From CAIXDB01 sp038327915 (GTDB lineage: Bacteria; Patescibacteriota; Minisyncoccia; Phycocordibacterales; DATDWN01), in the NCBI GenBank assembly GCA_038327915.1, contig JBBQLO010000021.1, positions 1 to 12,091 on the forward strand: DNA of 12,091 nucleotides, written 5' to 3'. Position 1 is the first letter of the stretch, and every line of letters starts with the position of its first letter. The notes beneath the pieces were generated by a model, which saw nothing but the letters and a program-made list of their open reading frames with translations, made no database searches and was not told the origin of the DNA. A program made the translations under genes and the position numbers. Below are positions 1-6,874 of the stretch, piece by piece.

Positions 1-1
1 A

Positions 2-106
2 GAGTTCCAAGAAAAAATTGAAATCATGAACAACAAATACAAAAAATCACTCCGGTACAGGAGTGCGAATGAAGTGAGTAAAGAGTATGGTATACTGAAA
101 GATTAA
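2..106 (+). CDS. C-terminal fragment of a possible IS30-like transposase (5' end outside window)
   Basis: An open frame enters from the window edge and ends at TAA 104-106, giving 34 residues. Its tail contains NNKYKKSLRYRSANEV, which resembles the extreme C-terminus of DDE transposases of the IS30/IS3 type, where a motif of the form NNRPRKSLGYRTPNEV closes the integrase domain. The fragment lacks the catalytic DDE residues, which would lie upstream of the window. Inverted-repeat structure follows directly after the stop, as expected at the end of an insertion sequence. The identification rests on a short motif and is tentative; it could be another basic C-terminal tail. Confidence 0.45.
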   Translation, partial: EFQEKIEIMNNKYKKSLRYRSANEVSKEYGILKD

Positions 107-111
107 CAGCT

Positions 112-145
112 GGAGTTGCACTTCACCCCAGAATTTACAAATTCT
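112..145. repeat. Possible terminal repeat region of the insertion sequence
   Basis: Just after the putative transposase stop lies GTTGCACTTCACCCC followed by a perfect inverted repeat, AGAATTT-AC-AAATTCT (130-145, 7-base arms). A GTTGCACTTC-type end is compatible with IS30-family termini, but the partner end lies outside the window, so the assignment cannot be verified here. Confidence 0.25.
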
Positions 146-146
146 C

Positions 147-180
147 CTAGTATTTATTATATACTAGTTAAATCTTTTTG
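147..180 (+). terminator. Weak AT-rich terminator-like hairpin before ppa
   Basis: Arms CTAGTAT (147-153) and ATACTAG (161-167) form a 7-base stem with a 7-base loop, followed by a T-rich stretch ending in TCTTTTTG at 173-180. It would separate transcription of the left-hand fragment from ppa. The stem is poor in G and C, so termination efficiency is uncertain. Confidence 0.35.
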
Positions 181-258
181 TCAAGTAGATTTGAATGCTA
201 TTTTTCCTGTATGATTCTGATATTCCCTTTAAGAATAGAAAAATAACTTTTTACACCC

Positions 259-774
259 ATGAACTTACTCAAAGATATTGCCCCCGGTACATCCGAAGAG
301 ATGAATGTAATCGTAGAAATTAACAAAGGCTCGAAAAATAAATATGAAATAGATAAAGAATCGGGACTTATTGCCCTCGACCGTGTGTATCATACGTCTC
401 AAGATACGCCGTTTGACTACGGTTTTGTTCCGCAGACTCTGTGGGAAGACGGAGATGCGCTTGATGTTGTACTTTTGACCACAAACCCTCTCTTTCCTGG
501 GCTTTTAGTTAAGAGCCGACCAGTCGGGCTCGTACGGATGACTGATTCTGGGGAAAATGATGTTAAGGTTATTGCTGTACCAGTTTCTGATCCTCGTTGG
601 GATGGTGTTAAAGATTTGAAAGACATTAATCCTCATACACTGAAAGAAATGGAACATTATTTCCTAACCTATAAACAGATTCAAAAGAAAGAAGTTACCA
701 TTGATGGTTTTGGCGACAAGGCTGAAGCAGTTGCGGCATTTGAAAAATCTAAGGGAATGTATCAGAAAAAATAA
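259..774 (+). CDS. ppa: Soluble inorganic pyrophosphatase, family I
   Basis: Hydrolyses pyrophosphate to two phosphates in the cytosol, pulling forward nucleotide polymerisation and aminoacyl-tRNA synthesis. The 171-residue length is normal for bacterial family I enzymes. Residues aligning with the E. coli active site are visible: E20, K28, E30 (in KYEIDKESG), R42, Y54, the metal-binding D64-G-D66-A-L-D69 loop, D96, D101, K103 (MTDSGENDVK) and Y138-K139. The family signature normally reads DGDPxD or DGDExD; here the fourth position is Ala, a mild deviation. The start ATG at 259 gives a full-length N-terminus. No Shine-Dalgarno sequence precedes it. A small membrane protein gene follows 39 bases downstream on the same strand. 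The assignment is secure. Confidence 0.97.
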   Translation: MNLLKDIAPGTSEEMNVIVEINKGSKNKYEIDKESGLIALDRVYHTSQDTPFDYGFVPQTLWEDGDALDVVLLTTNPLFPGLLVKSRPVGLVRMTDSGENDVKVIAVPVSDPRWDGVKDLKDINPHTLKEMEHYFLTYKQIQKKEVTIDGFGDKAEAVAAFEKSKGMYQKK

Positions 775-813
775 TAGTGTATACTTGAGTTATTATTATA
801 TAACTCCAATATT

Positions 814-1029
814 ATGGACACACCTTCTCCGCAGACGAGTTCACAATTCACAAGAGAAAATAGATCATCCGCTGGTTCGGTCGTGGGCACCGTTATTATC
901 CTTGCCTTGATCATTCTAGGTGCGCTCTATTTTTGGGGTAAAAGACTTGAGGAGGCTCGGCGTGTCCAAAATATACAAAATTTTTCTAACACTTCAGCTG
1001 TTTCTGTGGATGTACATGTTGGCCATTAG
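814..1029 (+). CDS. Small single-pass membrane protein of unknown function
   Basis: A 71-residue protein with a polar Ser/Thr/Gln-rich N-terminus (1-20), one hydrophobic helix (about 22-41, GSVVGTVIILALIILGALYF), then a basic/acidic juxtamembrane patch (WGKRLEEARR) and a polar tail. There is no cleavable-signal motif after the helix, so it is probably a membrane-anchored protein. The ATG at 814 has no Shine-Dalgarno sequence, but the helix composition and the clean start strongly suggest real coding. It lies between ppa and tig on the same strand and may share transcription with ppa. I do not recognise a named family; small proteins of this design are common hypotheticals in Patescibacteria. 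Confidence 0.7.
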   Translation: MDTPSPQTSSQFTRENRSSAGSVVGTVIILALIILGALYFWGKRLEEARRVQNIQNFSNTSAVSVDVHVGH

Positions 1030-1089
1030 ATCTTATTTCGAGCAGTGCCCGTCCTTTGTTTTTTCCGTGTTATTTTTTCATCTTTTTTC

Positions 1090-1116
1090 TTGCAAAAATA
1101 TTTTCTTCGCTATACA
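1090..1116 (+). promoter_or_regulatory. Candidate tig promoter (near-leaderless)
   Basis: TTGCAA (1090-1095) and TATACA (1111-1116) have a short 15-base spacer; the overlapping hexamer TACACT (1113-1118) is an alternative -10. Either places transcription start within a couple of bases of the ATG at 1125. This supports 1125 as the real tig start rather than an in-frame ATG at 1056, which would add a hydrophobic, non-homologous extension. Confidence 0.45.
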
Positions 1117-1124
1117 CTACAAAA

Positions 1125-2243
1125 ATGAAAAAAACAGACGATACAAAAGAGCCTACTCATGGATATGCTGGCATAGTCCTCAATTCCCTACCAGAACGTG
1201 AGCTTGAAATTATTGGTGAAATTACTGCGGAGAAAATGTCTCTTGTGCGGGAAAAAGCATTGAAAAAAATTAAAGAGGATATGGAGCTTCCTGGTTTTCG
1301 TAAAGGTAATGCTCCAGATGCACTCGTAATACAAAAAGTTGGTGAAATGAGACTGCTCGAAGAAGCAGCAGAGATGGCTTTGTCTGAGGAATATCCGCGC
1401 ATTTTGGTGGCACACAATGTTGAAGCTATTGGGCGGCCAGATATATCTATTACTAAAATGGCATCGGGAAATGCTCTTGGATTTAAAATAAAGACAGCTC
1501 TCACGCCACACATACAGTTGGCAGACTACAAAGAAACTGCAAAAAAAATTGTGGAAGCAGAAAGCAAAAAAGAAACATCAGTGCCAGAAATAACGGAGGC
1601 TGAAGTTGATGATGTTATTAAAACCATTCGAGAAAATATTGCACATCAAAAAGTACATTCTGACAGTGAACACGTCGCTGATATACCGCGTGACCAACAC
1701 TCTCATCGAGAGATAATAGCTGCAGATTTACCCGAAATAAATGACGAATTTGCAAAAATGATTGGTGGATTTGAAAATGTTGCAGACATGCGTGAAAAAA
1801 TAAGGGAAAATATTCTCATGGAGAAAGAAATAAAAGAAAAAGATAAAAAACGAACTCACATTCTCGAGGCAATTATGGAAAAATCAGAAATTGAATTACC
1901 AAAAATTATTATCGAGGGTGAAACAGAAAAAATGCTCGCACAATTTAAAGATGATATTGCCAAAGCAGGAGTTGTGTATGCAGAATATTTAGCTCATATT
2001 AAAAAAACAGAAGTAGATCTGAAGTTGGAATGGAAAGTGACCGCAGTAAAGCGGGCAAAATCACAAGTTATTCTCAACACTATCGCTCGTGATGAAGCAA
2101 TTACTCCAACTGAGGAAGAAATCAAAAAAGAAATGACTCATATTCTTCAAAACTATCCAGACAGCGACCGTTTTCGAGTCCGTATGTATGTGGAAACTTT
2201 TATGACAAACGAAATGGTTTTTCAGTTTTTGGAAAAACAATAA
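1125..2243 (+). CDS. tig: Trigger factor lacking the PPIase (FKBP) domain
   Basis: Ribosome-associated chaperone that binds nascent chains at the exit tunnel. With the start at ATG 1125 it has 372 residues, against about 430 in E. coli. The N-terminal ribosome-binding domain (about 15-130) carries the signature GFRKGNAP (57-64). The C-terminal chaperone arms run from about LPEINDEFAKMIG (202-214) to the end. The FKBP-type isomerase domain, normally about 85-90 residues between these parts, is replaced by a polar linker of about 25 residues (176-200, rich in His, Asp and Ser). The sequence passes from the usual pre-PPIase helix (EITEAEVDDVIKTIREN, 155-171) almost directly to the post-PPIase LPE-x-NDEF motif. 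The kinase-like gene follows after 21 bases and is probably co-transcribed. Confidence 0.92.
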   Translation: MKKTDDTKEPTHGYAGIVLNSLPERELEIIGEITAEKMSLVREKALKKIKEDMELPGFRKGNAPDALVIQKVGEMRLLEEAAEMALSEEYPRILVAHNVEAIGRPDISITKMASGNALGFKIKTALTPHIQLADYKETAKKIVEAESKKETSVPEITEAEVDDVIKTIRENIAHQKVHSDSEHVADIPRDQHSHREIIAADLPEINDEFAKMIGGFENVADMREKIRENILMEKEIKEKDKKRTHILEAIMEKSEIELPKIIIEGETEKMLAQFKDDIAKAGVVYAEYLAHIKKTEVDLKLEWKVTAVKRAKSQVILNTIARDEAITPTEEEIKKEMTHILQNYPDSDRFRVRMYVETFMTNEMVFQFLEKQ

Positions 2244-2264
2244 TAGACCTTGAATTTTCATATA

Positions 2265-2840
2265 ATGGATGCGTCATACGATAAATCAAAAATTGGAAAA
2301 TCTATCTCACGCGGTACAGATCGTGCTGTATACATGTATGACACTGATCAGGTTATTAAGTTTTCGACCCTCTCATTGTTACTTGGGAAAAAAATTCATA
2401 GAAAAATGATGAGAGATTATTCAATTTCTCTCCGATATTTCGGAAAATATATTGTTGAAACAAAAGATGTGAGCGGAGATGTGGAAAGGCAATATGTTGA
2501 AATACAAAAATACATCAATGGCGTTCCTTTTAATAAGACACATGCTCGAGATACATTACTTTTTTCTCAACTTCAAGAAATTATACAATGTATGAATGCA
2601 ATGGTCGGTGATGGATATGCGCCGATAGACCTTATCGGCCACGGTTCTCTCACTGGCAGGTGTTTGAGTAATGTATTTGTAGGTGAAAACGGTAAATTAC
2701 AGATCATTGACGTTACCCTACTCGAAGGTCGTTCTGTCGGTAGCATTGGTCTGTGCACTATTCCTATTTTTTATCTTTTAAAAAAATATCAAAATTTTAT
2801 TTTAGATTATTTTTGGAAACAGCGAGATTTAATTTTTTAA
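2265..2840 (+). CDS. Kinase-fold protein of unknown substrate, possible pseudokinase
   Basis: 191 residues from ATG 2265; a TTG at 2250 would add five residues but is a weaker choice. The sequence has the layout of a small protein-kinase/aminoglycoside-phosphotransferase fold: a glycine-containing loop (SRGTDRAVYMY, 15-25), a VIKF motif with the likely ATP-binding Lys32, a hinge-like stretch (VEIQKYINGVPF, 78-89), a catalytic-loop-like segment with Asn136 (LSNVFV), and an IID motif (D149) like the metal-binding aspartate before TLLEG. The usual HxD catalytic aspartate is not in its normal place: the segment reads IGHGSLTGRCLSN. The short C-terminal lobe ends in a hydrophobic helix (165-185). 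It sits 21 bases after tig, probably in one operon. The fold assignment is inference from motif order; substrate and activity are unknown. Confidence 0.6.
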   Translation: MDASYDKSKIGKSISRGTDRAVYMYDTDQVIKFSTLSLLLGKKIHRKMMRDYSISLRYFGKYIVETKDVSGDVERQYVEIQKYINGVPFNKTHARDTLLFSQLQEIIQCMNAMVGDGYAPIDLIGHGSLTGRCLSNVFVGENGKLQIIDVTLLEGRSVGSIGLCTIPIFYLLKKYQNFILDYFWKQRDLIF

Positions 2841-2870
2841 TTACTATGGTATTCATTGAGTTTTTTTTGT

Positions 2871-2876
2871 TATCAT
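2871..2876 (+). promoter_or_regulatory. -10-like hexamer of the dead oxidoreductase gene
   Basis: TATCAT lies exactly 6 bases before the relic ATG at 2883, which would put transcription start on the A of the ATG. A convincing -35 at normal spacing is not visible. Confidence 0.3.
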
Positions 2877-2882
2877 TTTAGA

Positions 2883-3522
2883 ATGAAAAAACAAAATACA
2901 TGTACTTGTATTAAATGCATCACTCAAGCACGAAGGAGAGACATCAAGCACCCAAGAAGTTGTTGATGTTGTGGTGAAACACATGAAAGAACACGCCGAT
3001 ATTTCTACTGACATTGTTCGTTTGTCCAGTAAAGATATTCCCGTTGGTCCTGAGTATAAAGAAAGTTAGAACGATGAATGGCCTGAAATTGTTGAGAAAA
3101 TTAAACGTGCAGATATTGTGCTTTTTGCAACCCCTATTTGGTGGGGTGGACGATCAAGTTTAATGCAACGAGTAATCGAACGTATGGATGCGTTTGACGA
3201 AGGCACGGTTCCTGGTGGACGTGACATATTGCTCGGCAAAGTCGCAGGTATTGTTTTATTACTGGTAGCGAAGACGGCGCGCAGGCAGTGCTCGCAGGAC
3301 TGATGGGCGTACTTACATTTTTAAACTTTACGTTACCGCCACAGTGCTGCACTTATTGGGTAGGAGAAGTCGGTATGGATCCGAAGACAGACAGAGAACG
3401 TAGAAAGAAAAATAAAGCTGTCGATCACATGGCACAAAATACAGCTAGAAATTTGGTGCTTTATGTGTGCCTCTTAAAAAAAACCCTATCCCAAGAGCGA
3501 AATAGAGTGGAAAAAAGAGTAA
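2883..3522 (+). pseudogene. NAD(P)H-dependent FMN oxidoreductase (flavodoxin fold), inactivated
   Basis: Relic of a flavodoxin-fold reductase of about 210 residues. Recognisable blocks are spread over all three frames: VLVLNASLK (FMN-binding beta-1/loop), ADIVLFATPIWWGGRSSLMQR (diagnostic of the family), ITGSEDGAQAVLAGLMGVL, LPPQCCTYWVGEVG and HMAQNTARNLV. Lesions: one extra A in the A6 run at 2886-2891 just after ATG; an in-frame TAG at 3067-3069; one base missing near 3251-3257; one A missing in the A8 run at 3476-3483, which hides a family-like LLKKNPIP; and one base missing near 3490-3492. Restoring all of them gives a natural end at TAA 3520-3522. Because lesions cluster in this gene and its neighbours are intact, true decay is more likely than read error, although three indels lie in or beside homopolymers. 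It faces rsmE tail to tail across a 36-base gap. Confidence 0.88.
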
Positions 3523-3558
3523 CTTAAAACTATTCCGAATTATTGTTGCTGAAAGATT

Positions 3559-4260
3559 TTATAGGAGTAATAAACTCAGAGTTGAGATTACAGCCGTCTC
3601 TGTTCGTAAAATTTGCGAGCCAAGGCTAATAATTTCTATGTTGTATAAGGCAAACAATTCTATTTCTTTTTCTGCCCACCCTCCTTCTGGTCCAATTAAT
3701 ACTGCAAGTGAGCTTGGAATTGCAGTTTGAATATATGACTGAAGCGAGTTTCCCTCAGGGTGCATGGCGATTTTGTTTTTGGGTAGCATTTTAGATTCAA
3801 AAAGTGTATTCATGCTTGCAAGAGGATGAATTACCGGAACTGTTCCCCTACCCGATTGTTCGGAGGCTTCAATGGATATTTTCACAAGTCGTTCATAATG
3901 TATTTTTTTCTTTTCGCTTCTGTCGGAAAGTATGGGAATAATTGTTGACACACCAAGCTCGGTTGCTTTTTCTACAACAAATTCAAAATTATCTTTTTTA
4001 ATGAGAGATACACACAGTGTCAGGTTTCGTAAGGGCGAAAAAGTGGTGACATTTTTTTTTACTACTGAAACTGTTGCTCCCACATTTCGTAAAGAAGTAA
4101 TAAGACAAAAGTAGTCAGTACCGAGACCGTCAAAAAGTACAACTTGACTTCCTACATTGTAACGAAAGACACTTTTCCATTGATGTACTAGATCTTGGTT
4201 AGTTATGTCGAATGTTTTAGATTGAATAGGTGTGGAAATATAAAATCGATGGAGTCTCAT
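3559..4260 (-). CDS. rsmE: 16S rRNA m3U1498 methyltransferase
   Basis: SPOUT-class SAM-dependent enzyme that methylates N3 of U1498 in helix 44 of 16S rRNA on the assembled 30S subunit. It has 233 residues, the usual size. An N-terminal PUA-like part (MRLHRFYI to about 70) precedes the trefoil-knot domain. Family motifs visible: EKATELGV (97-104), EASEQSGR (131-138), the SAM-binding IGPEGGWAEKE (189-199) and LGSQILRTETA (213-223). The start ATG at 4260 lies exactly 6 bases after a TACAAT hexamer, consistent with a leaderless transcript. It is transcribed divergently from clpP, with 75 bases between the start codons. The assignment is secure. Confidence 0.96.
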   Translation of the reverse strand: MRLHRFYISTPIQSKTFDITNQDLVHQWKSVFRYNVGSQVVLFDGLGTDYFCLITSLRNVGATVSVVKKNVTTFSPLRNLTLCVSLIKKDNFEFVVEKATELGVSTIIPILSDRSEKKKIHYERLVKISIEASEQSGRGTVPVIHPLASMNTLFESKMLPKNKIAMHPEGNSLQSYIQTAIPSSLAVLIGPEGGWAEKEIELFALYNIEIISLGSQILRTETAVISTLSLLLL

Positions 4261-4266
4261 ATTAAA

Positions 4267-4275
4267 ATTGTAGCA
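4267..4275 (-). promoter_or_regulatory. Extended -10 promoter of rsmE, leaderless arrangement
   Basis: Read on the minus strand, TGC-TACAAT (extended -10) ends 6 bases before the rsmE ATG. No good -35 is visible, which an extended -10 can compensate for. Transcription would begin at the A of the ATG. Confidence 0.5.
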
Positions 4276-4298
4276 TATTTTATTTTTTCTGGTATACT
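4268..4298 (+). promoter_or_regulatory. Candidate clpP promoter with extended -10
   Basis: TGG-TATACT (4290-4298) is a strong extended -10; TTGTAG (4268-4273) is a possible weak -35 with a 19-base spacer. This start would give a leader of about 31 bases. A second hexamer, TATATA (4323-4328), lies 7 bases before the clpP ATG and could give a leaderless form. The -35 overlaps the rsmE promoter on the other strand, so the two divergent promoters may compete. Confidence 0.45.
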
Positions 4299-4335
4299 CC
4301 CTTTATATTCAAGGTCAATTTTTATATAAAAAAAC

Positions 4336-4905
4336 ATGTTAATACCTACGGTTATAGAAAAATCACAGTTTGGTGAACGAGCATACGATATTTACTCGCG
4401 ACTTTTGCGTGAAAATATTGTATTTCTAGCTGGCCCTATTGATGATGACACTGCAAATATTATTATTGCTCAACTGCTTTTTTTGCAATCAGAAGATTCA
4501 AAAAAAGACATTAGCTTGTATATAAACTCTCCAGGCGGATACATTCACTCAGGTATGGCTATTTTGGACACCATGAATCACATCAAAAACAATGTTTCAA
4601 CAGTCTGTGTCGGTATAGCTGCTTCAATGGCTTCGGTCATACTCTCGGCTGGAGAAAAAGGTAAGCGTTTTATTTTACCTAATGCAGAAGTAATGATACA
4701 TCAGCCTCATGGAGGGGCGGAAGGACAAGCCTCTGACATAGAAATAAGTGCACGCCATATTCTTAAATCTCGTGAGATATTGAATAAAATACTTGCAAAA
4801 AATACAGGGCAACTTCTTTCCAAAATCGAAAAAGACGTCGATCGCGACTTCTTTATGTCTGCAGAAGAAGCTAAAAAGTATGGAATAATAGACAAAATTC
4901 TTTAG
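4336..4905 (+). CDS. clpP: ATP-dependent Clp protease proteolytic subunit
   Basis: Serine peptidase that forms the double-heptamer chamber and degrades proteins fed by ClpX or ClpA/C. It has 189 residues, close to the length of the mature form of other ClpPs, with only a short N-terminus. The catalytic triad is complete: Ser97 in GIAASMASV, His122 in MIHQPHGG and Asp171 in VDRDFFMSA. The SPGG motif (65-68) near the oxyanion hole and the C-terminal FFMSAEEAKKYGIIDKIL block are typical. The start at ATG 4336 begins with MLIPTVIEKS, the normal ClpP opening (P-V-V-I-E-type), and has no Shine-Dalgarno sequence. It is divergent from rsmE, and a 276-base gap follows before rny. Confidence 0.97.
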   Translation: MLIPTVIEKSQFGERAYDIYSRLLRENIVFLAGPIDDDTANIIIAQLLFLQSEDSKKDISLYINSPGGYIHSGMAILDTMNHIKNNVSTVCVGIAASMASVILSAGEKGKRFILPNAEVMIHQPHGGAEGQASDIEISARHILKSREILNKILAKNTGQLLSKIEKDVDRDFFMSAEEAKKYGIIDKIL

Positions 4906-5181
4906 GTTTTATAACCCGGGAATACTTACCTGTTATTCACTTATTCTTGCTACTTCTCACTATTTTATGTATAGTAGGTATATTATTGATTTTAATTTAA
5001 ATGCGCGCCTTCTTTAGTTCTGGCTTTATTTTTTCTGAAATTTCCACATTCAAACCACGCCATACCGAAATTATTTTCCGAAATAGATGCACCTTACATA
5101 TACACGTAACTCAGAGATAAAATAAGAAATATACCTAATAGTATAGAAAAAAACTAAACTCGACGCTCGTTTTCCACATAT
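4906..5181. other. Intergenic region between clpP and rny
   Basis: This 276-base AT-rich gap holds no convincing gene. An imperfect long-range inverted repeat is visible: ATAGTAGGTATATT near 4971-4984 against AATATACCTAATAGTAT near 5128-5144. The latter overlaps the candidate rny -10 (TATAGA, 5142-5147), so folding could touch the promoter or leader. A 31-codon minus-strand reading frame (4997-5092, GTG start) is present but unsupported. No clear terminator after clpP was found. Confidence 0.4.
5142..5147 (+). promoter_or_regulatory. Weak candidate -10 element for rny
   Basis: TATAGA, in the context TAGTATAGA, lies 34 bases before the rny start and resembles the TAGTATAGT element before the protease gene. 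No matching -35 is visible. This is a weak call. Confidence 0.25.
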
Positions 5182-6711
5182 ATGTCATTAAAAATAGTTC
5201 TCGTACTGCTCATGGGAGCATCGGGAATCAGCATCGTATTGGGCTATTATTTAAGGCTAATTATTTCTCTTGGAAAAAAGGGCTCAATGGAGCTCGATTT
5301 GAAGCAGATGGAGCTCGCCGCTCGAGATAGGGAAAAGTCAATTATTGATGAAGCAGAGAAGAAAGCGGGAGTAATTCTCACGGATGCTCGCCGTGAATCT
5401 CGGGAGAAAGAAGAAAAGTATAAGAAAACTGAAGAGCGTCTCATAAAAAAAGAAGAGCTTTTGGACCACAGACAGACGGATATCGATCGTGAGGTAGAAG
5501 AAATAAAGAAGAGAATAGAAGAAATCAAAACTATTCGTGAACACGCCGAGAAAATAGAGTTACAGAAGAAAAATGAATTAGAAAAGGTTGCTAAATTAAG
5601 CAAAGAAGAGGCAAAAGGACAAATTATTGCTCAAGTAGAGAAAGACAATGAGGAAGATATTTTGGCTCGAATGCATAAATTAGAGCTTACGGGCGAAGAA
5701 AAGCTCGAAGAAAAAGCCAAGTCTATTCTAGCAACCTCAATCCAACGTTTAGCTAACGCAGTTTCTTCTGAAATGCTTACCACGCACGTTGCTATTGCCA
5801 GTGATGAAATAAAAGGCAAGATTATTGGAAAAGAAGGTAGAAATATAAAAGCTTTTGAACGTGTTACAGGCGTTGAGGTGATTGTAGATGATACTCCGGG
5901 TTCTATCACTATTTCTTCTTTTGACCCCGTCCGTCGACAAGTAGCTAAATTTGCTTTAGAAAAACTGATAGCAGATGGTCGTATTCAACCGGCAAAGATA
6001 GAGGAAATTGTAGAAAAATCAAAGGAAGAAATAAATAAAATTATAAAAGAAAAGGGTGAAGCAGCGGTGTACGAAACAGGGGTATTGGGACTTGATCCTC
6101 GCATCGTTACTATTCTCGGACGACTTCATTTTCGTACAAGTTATGGTCAAAATGTTCTCGCCCACTCAGTAGAAATGACGCACCTTGCTGGTATGATAGC
6201 CGAAGAGATTGGAGCCAATGTGGCGGTGGCGAAAGCCGGGGCACTCGTCCATGATATTGGTAAGGCGCTTGACCATGAAGTTGCTGGGTCGCATGTGGAA
6301 ATTGGACGGAGAATTTTACAAAAATTCGGTGCAGACGAGGCGATTATCAAAGCGATGCAGGCTCATCATGAGGAGTATCCATACGAAACGCTGGAATCCA
6401 GGATCGTTCAGACAGCTGATGCTATTTCTGGTAGTCGCCCTGGAGCACGTTCTGACAGTATTGAAAATTATCTTAAGCGTCTTGGTGATTTGGAGGCGGT
6501 CGCAACCTCATTTGGCGGAGTTGAGAAAGCGTATGCTCTTCAGGCAGGCCGTGAAATCCGTATTTTTGTCACTCCTGCAGAGGTGACTGACCTAGAAGCT
6601 CGTAAAATGGCCCGGGATATAGCTGTACGGATAGAGCAAGAGCTGAAATATCCAGGGGAAATCAAGGTGAATGTAATCCGCGAGTCTCGCACTGTCGAGT
6701 TTGCTCGCTAG
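5182..6711 (+). CDS. rny: Ribonuclease Y
   Basis: Membrane-anchored endoribonuclease that starts mRNA decay. At 509 residues it is the usual family size (about 510-520). Domains in order: an N-terminal transmembrane helix (about 4-23), a long charged coiled coil (about 40-195, Lys/Glu-rich), a KH RNA-binding domain with the GxxG loop IIGKEGRN (214-221), and an HD phosphohydrolase domain with H328 (AHSVE), the H357-D358 pair (VHDIGK), H395-H396 and D413 (TADAISGSRPGAR). All expected metal ligands are present, so it should be active. The ATG at 5182 puts the membrane helix at the very N-terminus, as expected. The HU gene follows but has its own strong promoter. The assignment is secure. Confidence 0.98.
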   Translation: MSLKIVLVLLMGASGISIVLGYYLRLIISLGKKGSMELDLKQMELAARDREKSIIDEAEKKAGVILTDARRESREKEEKYKKTEERLIKKEELLDHRQTDIDREVEEIKKRIEEIKTIREHAEKIELQKKNELEKVAKLSKEEAKGQIIAQVEKDNEEDILARMHKLELTGEEKLEEKAKSILATSIQRLANAVSSEMLTTHVAIASDEIKGKIIGKEGRNIKAFERVTGVEVIVDDTPGSITISSFDPVRRQVAKFALEKLIADGRIQPAKIEEIVEKSKEEINKIIKEKGEAAVYETGVLGLDPRIVTILGRLHFRTSYGQNVLAHSVEMTHLAGMIAEEIGANVAVAKAGALVHDIGKALDHEVAGSHVEIGRRILQKFGADEAIIKAMQAHHEEYPYETLESRIVQTADAISGSRPGARSDSIENYLKRLGDLEAVATSFGGVEKAYALQAGREIRIFVTPAEVTDLEARKMARDIAVRIEQELKYPGEIKVNVIRESRTVEFAR

Positions 6712-6753
6712 TAATCAAAAAATCAAAAAATAATTATATTGTAAGGTCAAGTG

Positions 6754-6781
6754 TTGCACTCTAAAAACGCTGCTATATAAT
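6754..6781 (+). promoter_or_regulatory. Strong promoter of the HU gene
   Basis: TTGCAC (6754-6759), a 16-base spacer and a perfect TATAAT (6776-6781) form the best sigma-70-type promoter in the window. Transcription should start near 6788, giving a 5' leader of about 87 bases, in contrast to the leaderless neighbours. The leader is AT-rich and shows no Shine-Dalgarno sequence next to the ATG. Confidence 0.75.
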
Positions 6782-6874
6782 GGGAGGATAGGATACGTGG
6801 TCGATTTGGTAAATTAAAATAATCAACAAACTTATAGACTTTCATTTTTATTTATTCACTAACATACATACATT

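Noticed and set aside
88..96. TGGTATACT as a promoter at the left edge
   Set aside because: It is a good extended -10 by sequence but lies inside the coding frame of the left fragment, with no matching -35 and no gene directly downstream; TATACT-like words are frequent in AT-rich DNA.
1056..1124. N-terminal extension of the trigger factor from an upstream in-frame ATG
   Set aside because: The extension is a hydrophobic Phe-rich stretch without homology to trigger factor, which is cytosolic, and it covers the likely promoter (TTGCAA, TATACA). The ATG at 1125 gives the normal N-terminus.
3118..3527. Two separate small proteins of 61 and 79 residues
   Set aside because: Both are pieces of the same flavodoxin-fold reductase read in different frames; they join into one family when single-base indels are restored.
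4997..5092. 31-codon minus-strand reading frame in the clpP-rny gap (GTG start, plausible amphipathic composition)
   Set aside because: Too short, no ribosome binding site, no clear promoter, and no recognisable motif. Chance open frames of this size are common in AT-rich DNA.
6782..6817. GGAGG followed by a six-codon GTG mini-ORF in the HU leader, a possible leader peptide
   Set aside because: GGAGG lies at or before the predicted transcription start (near 6788), so it is probably not in the mRNA, and the mini-ORF has no codon pattern suggesting attenuation.
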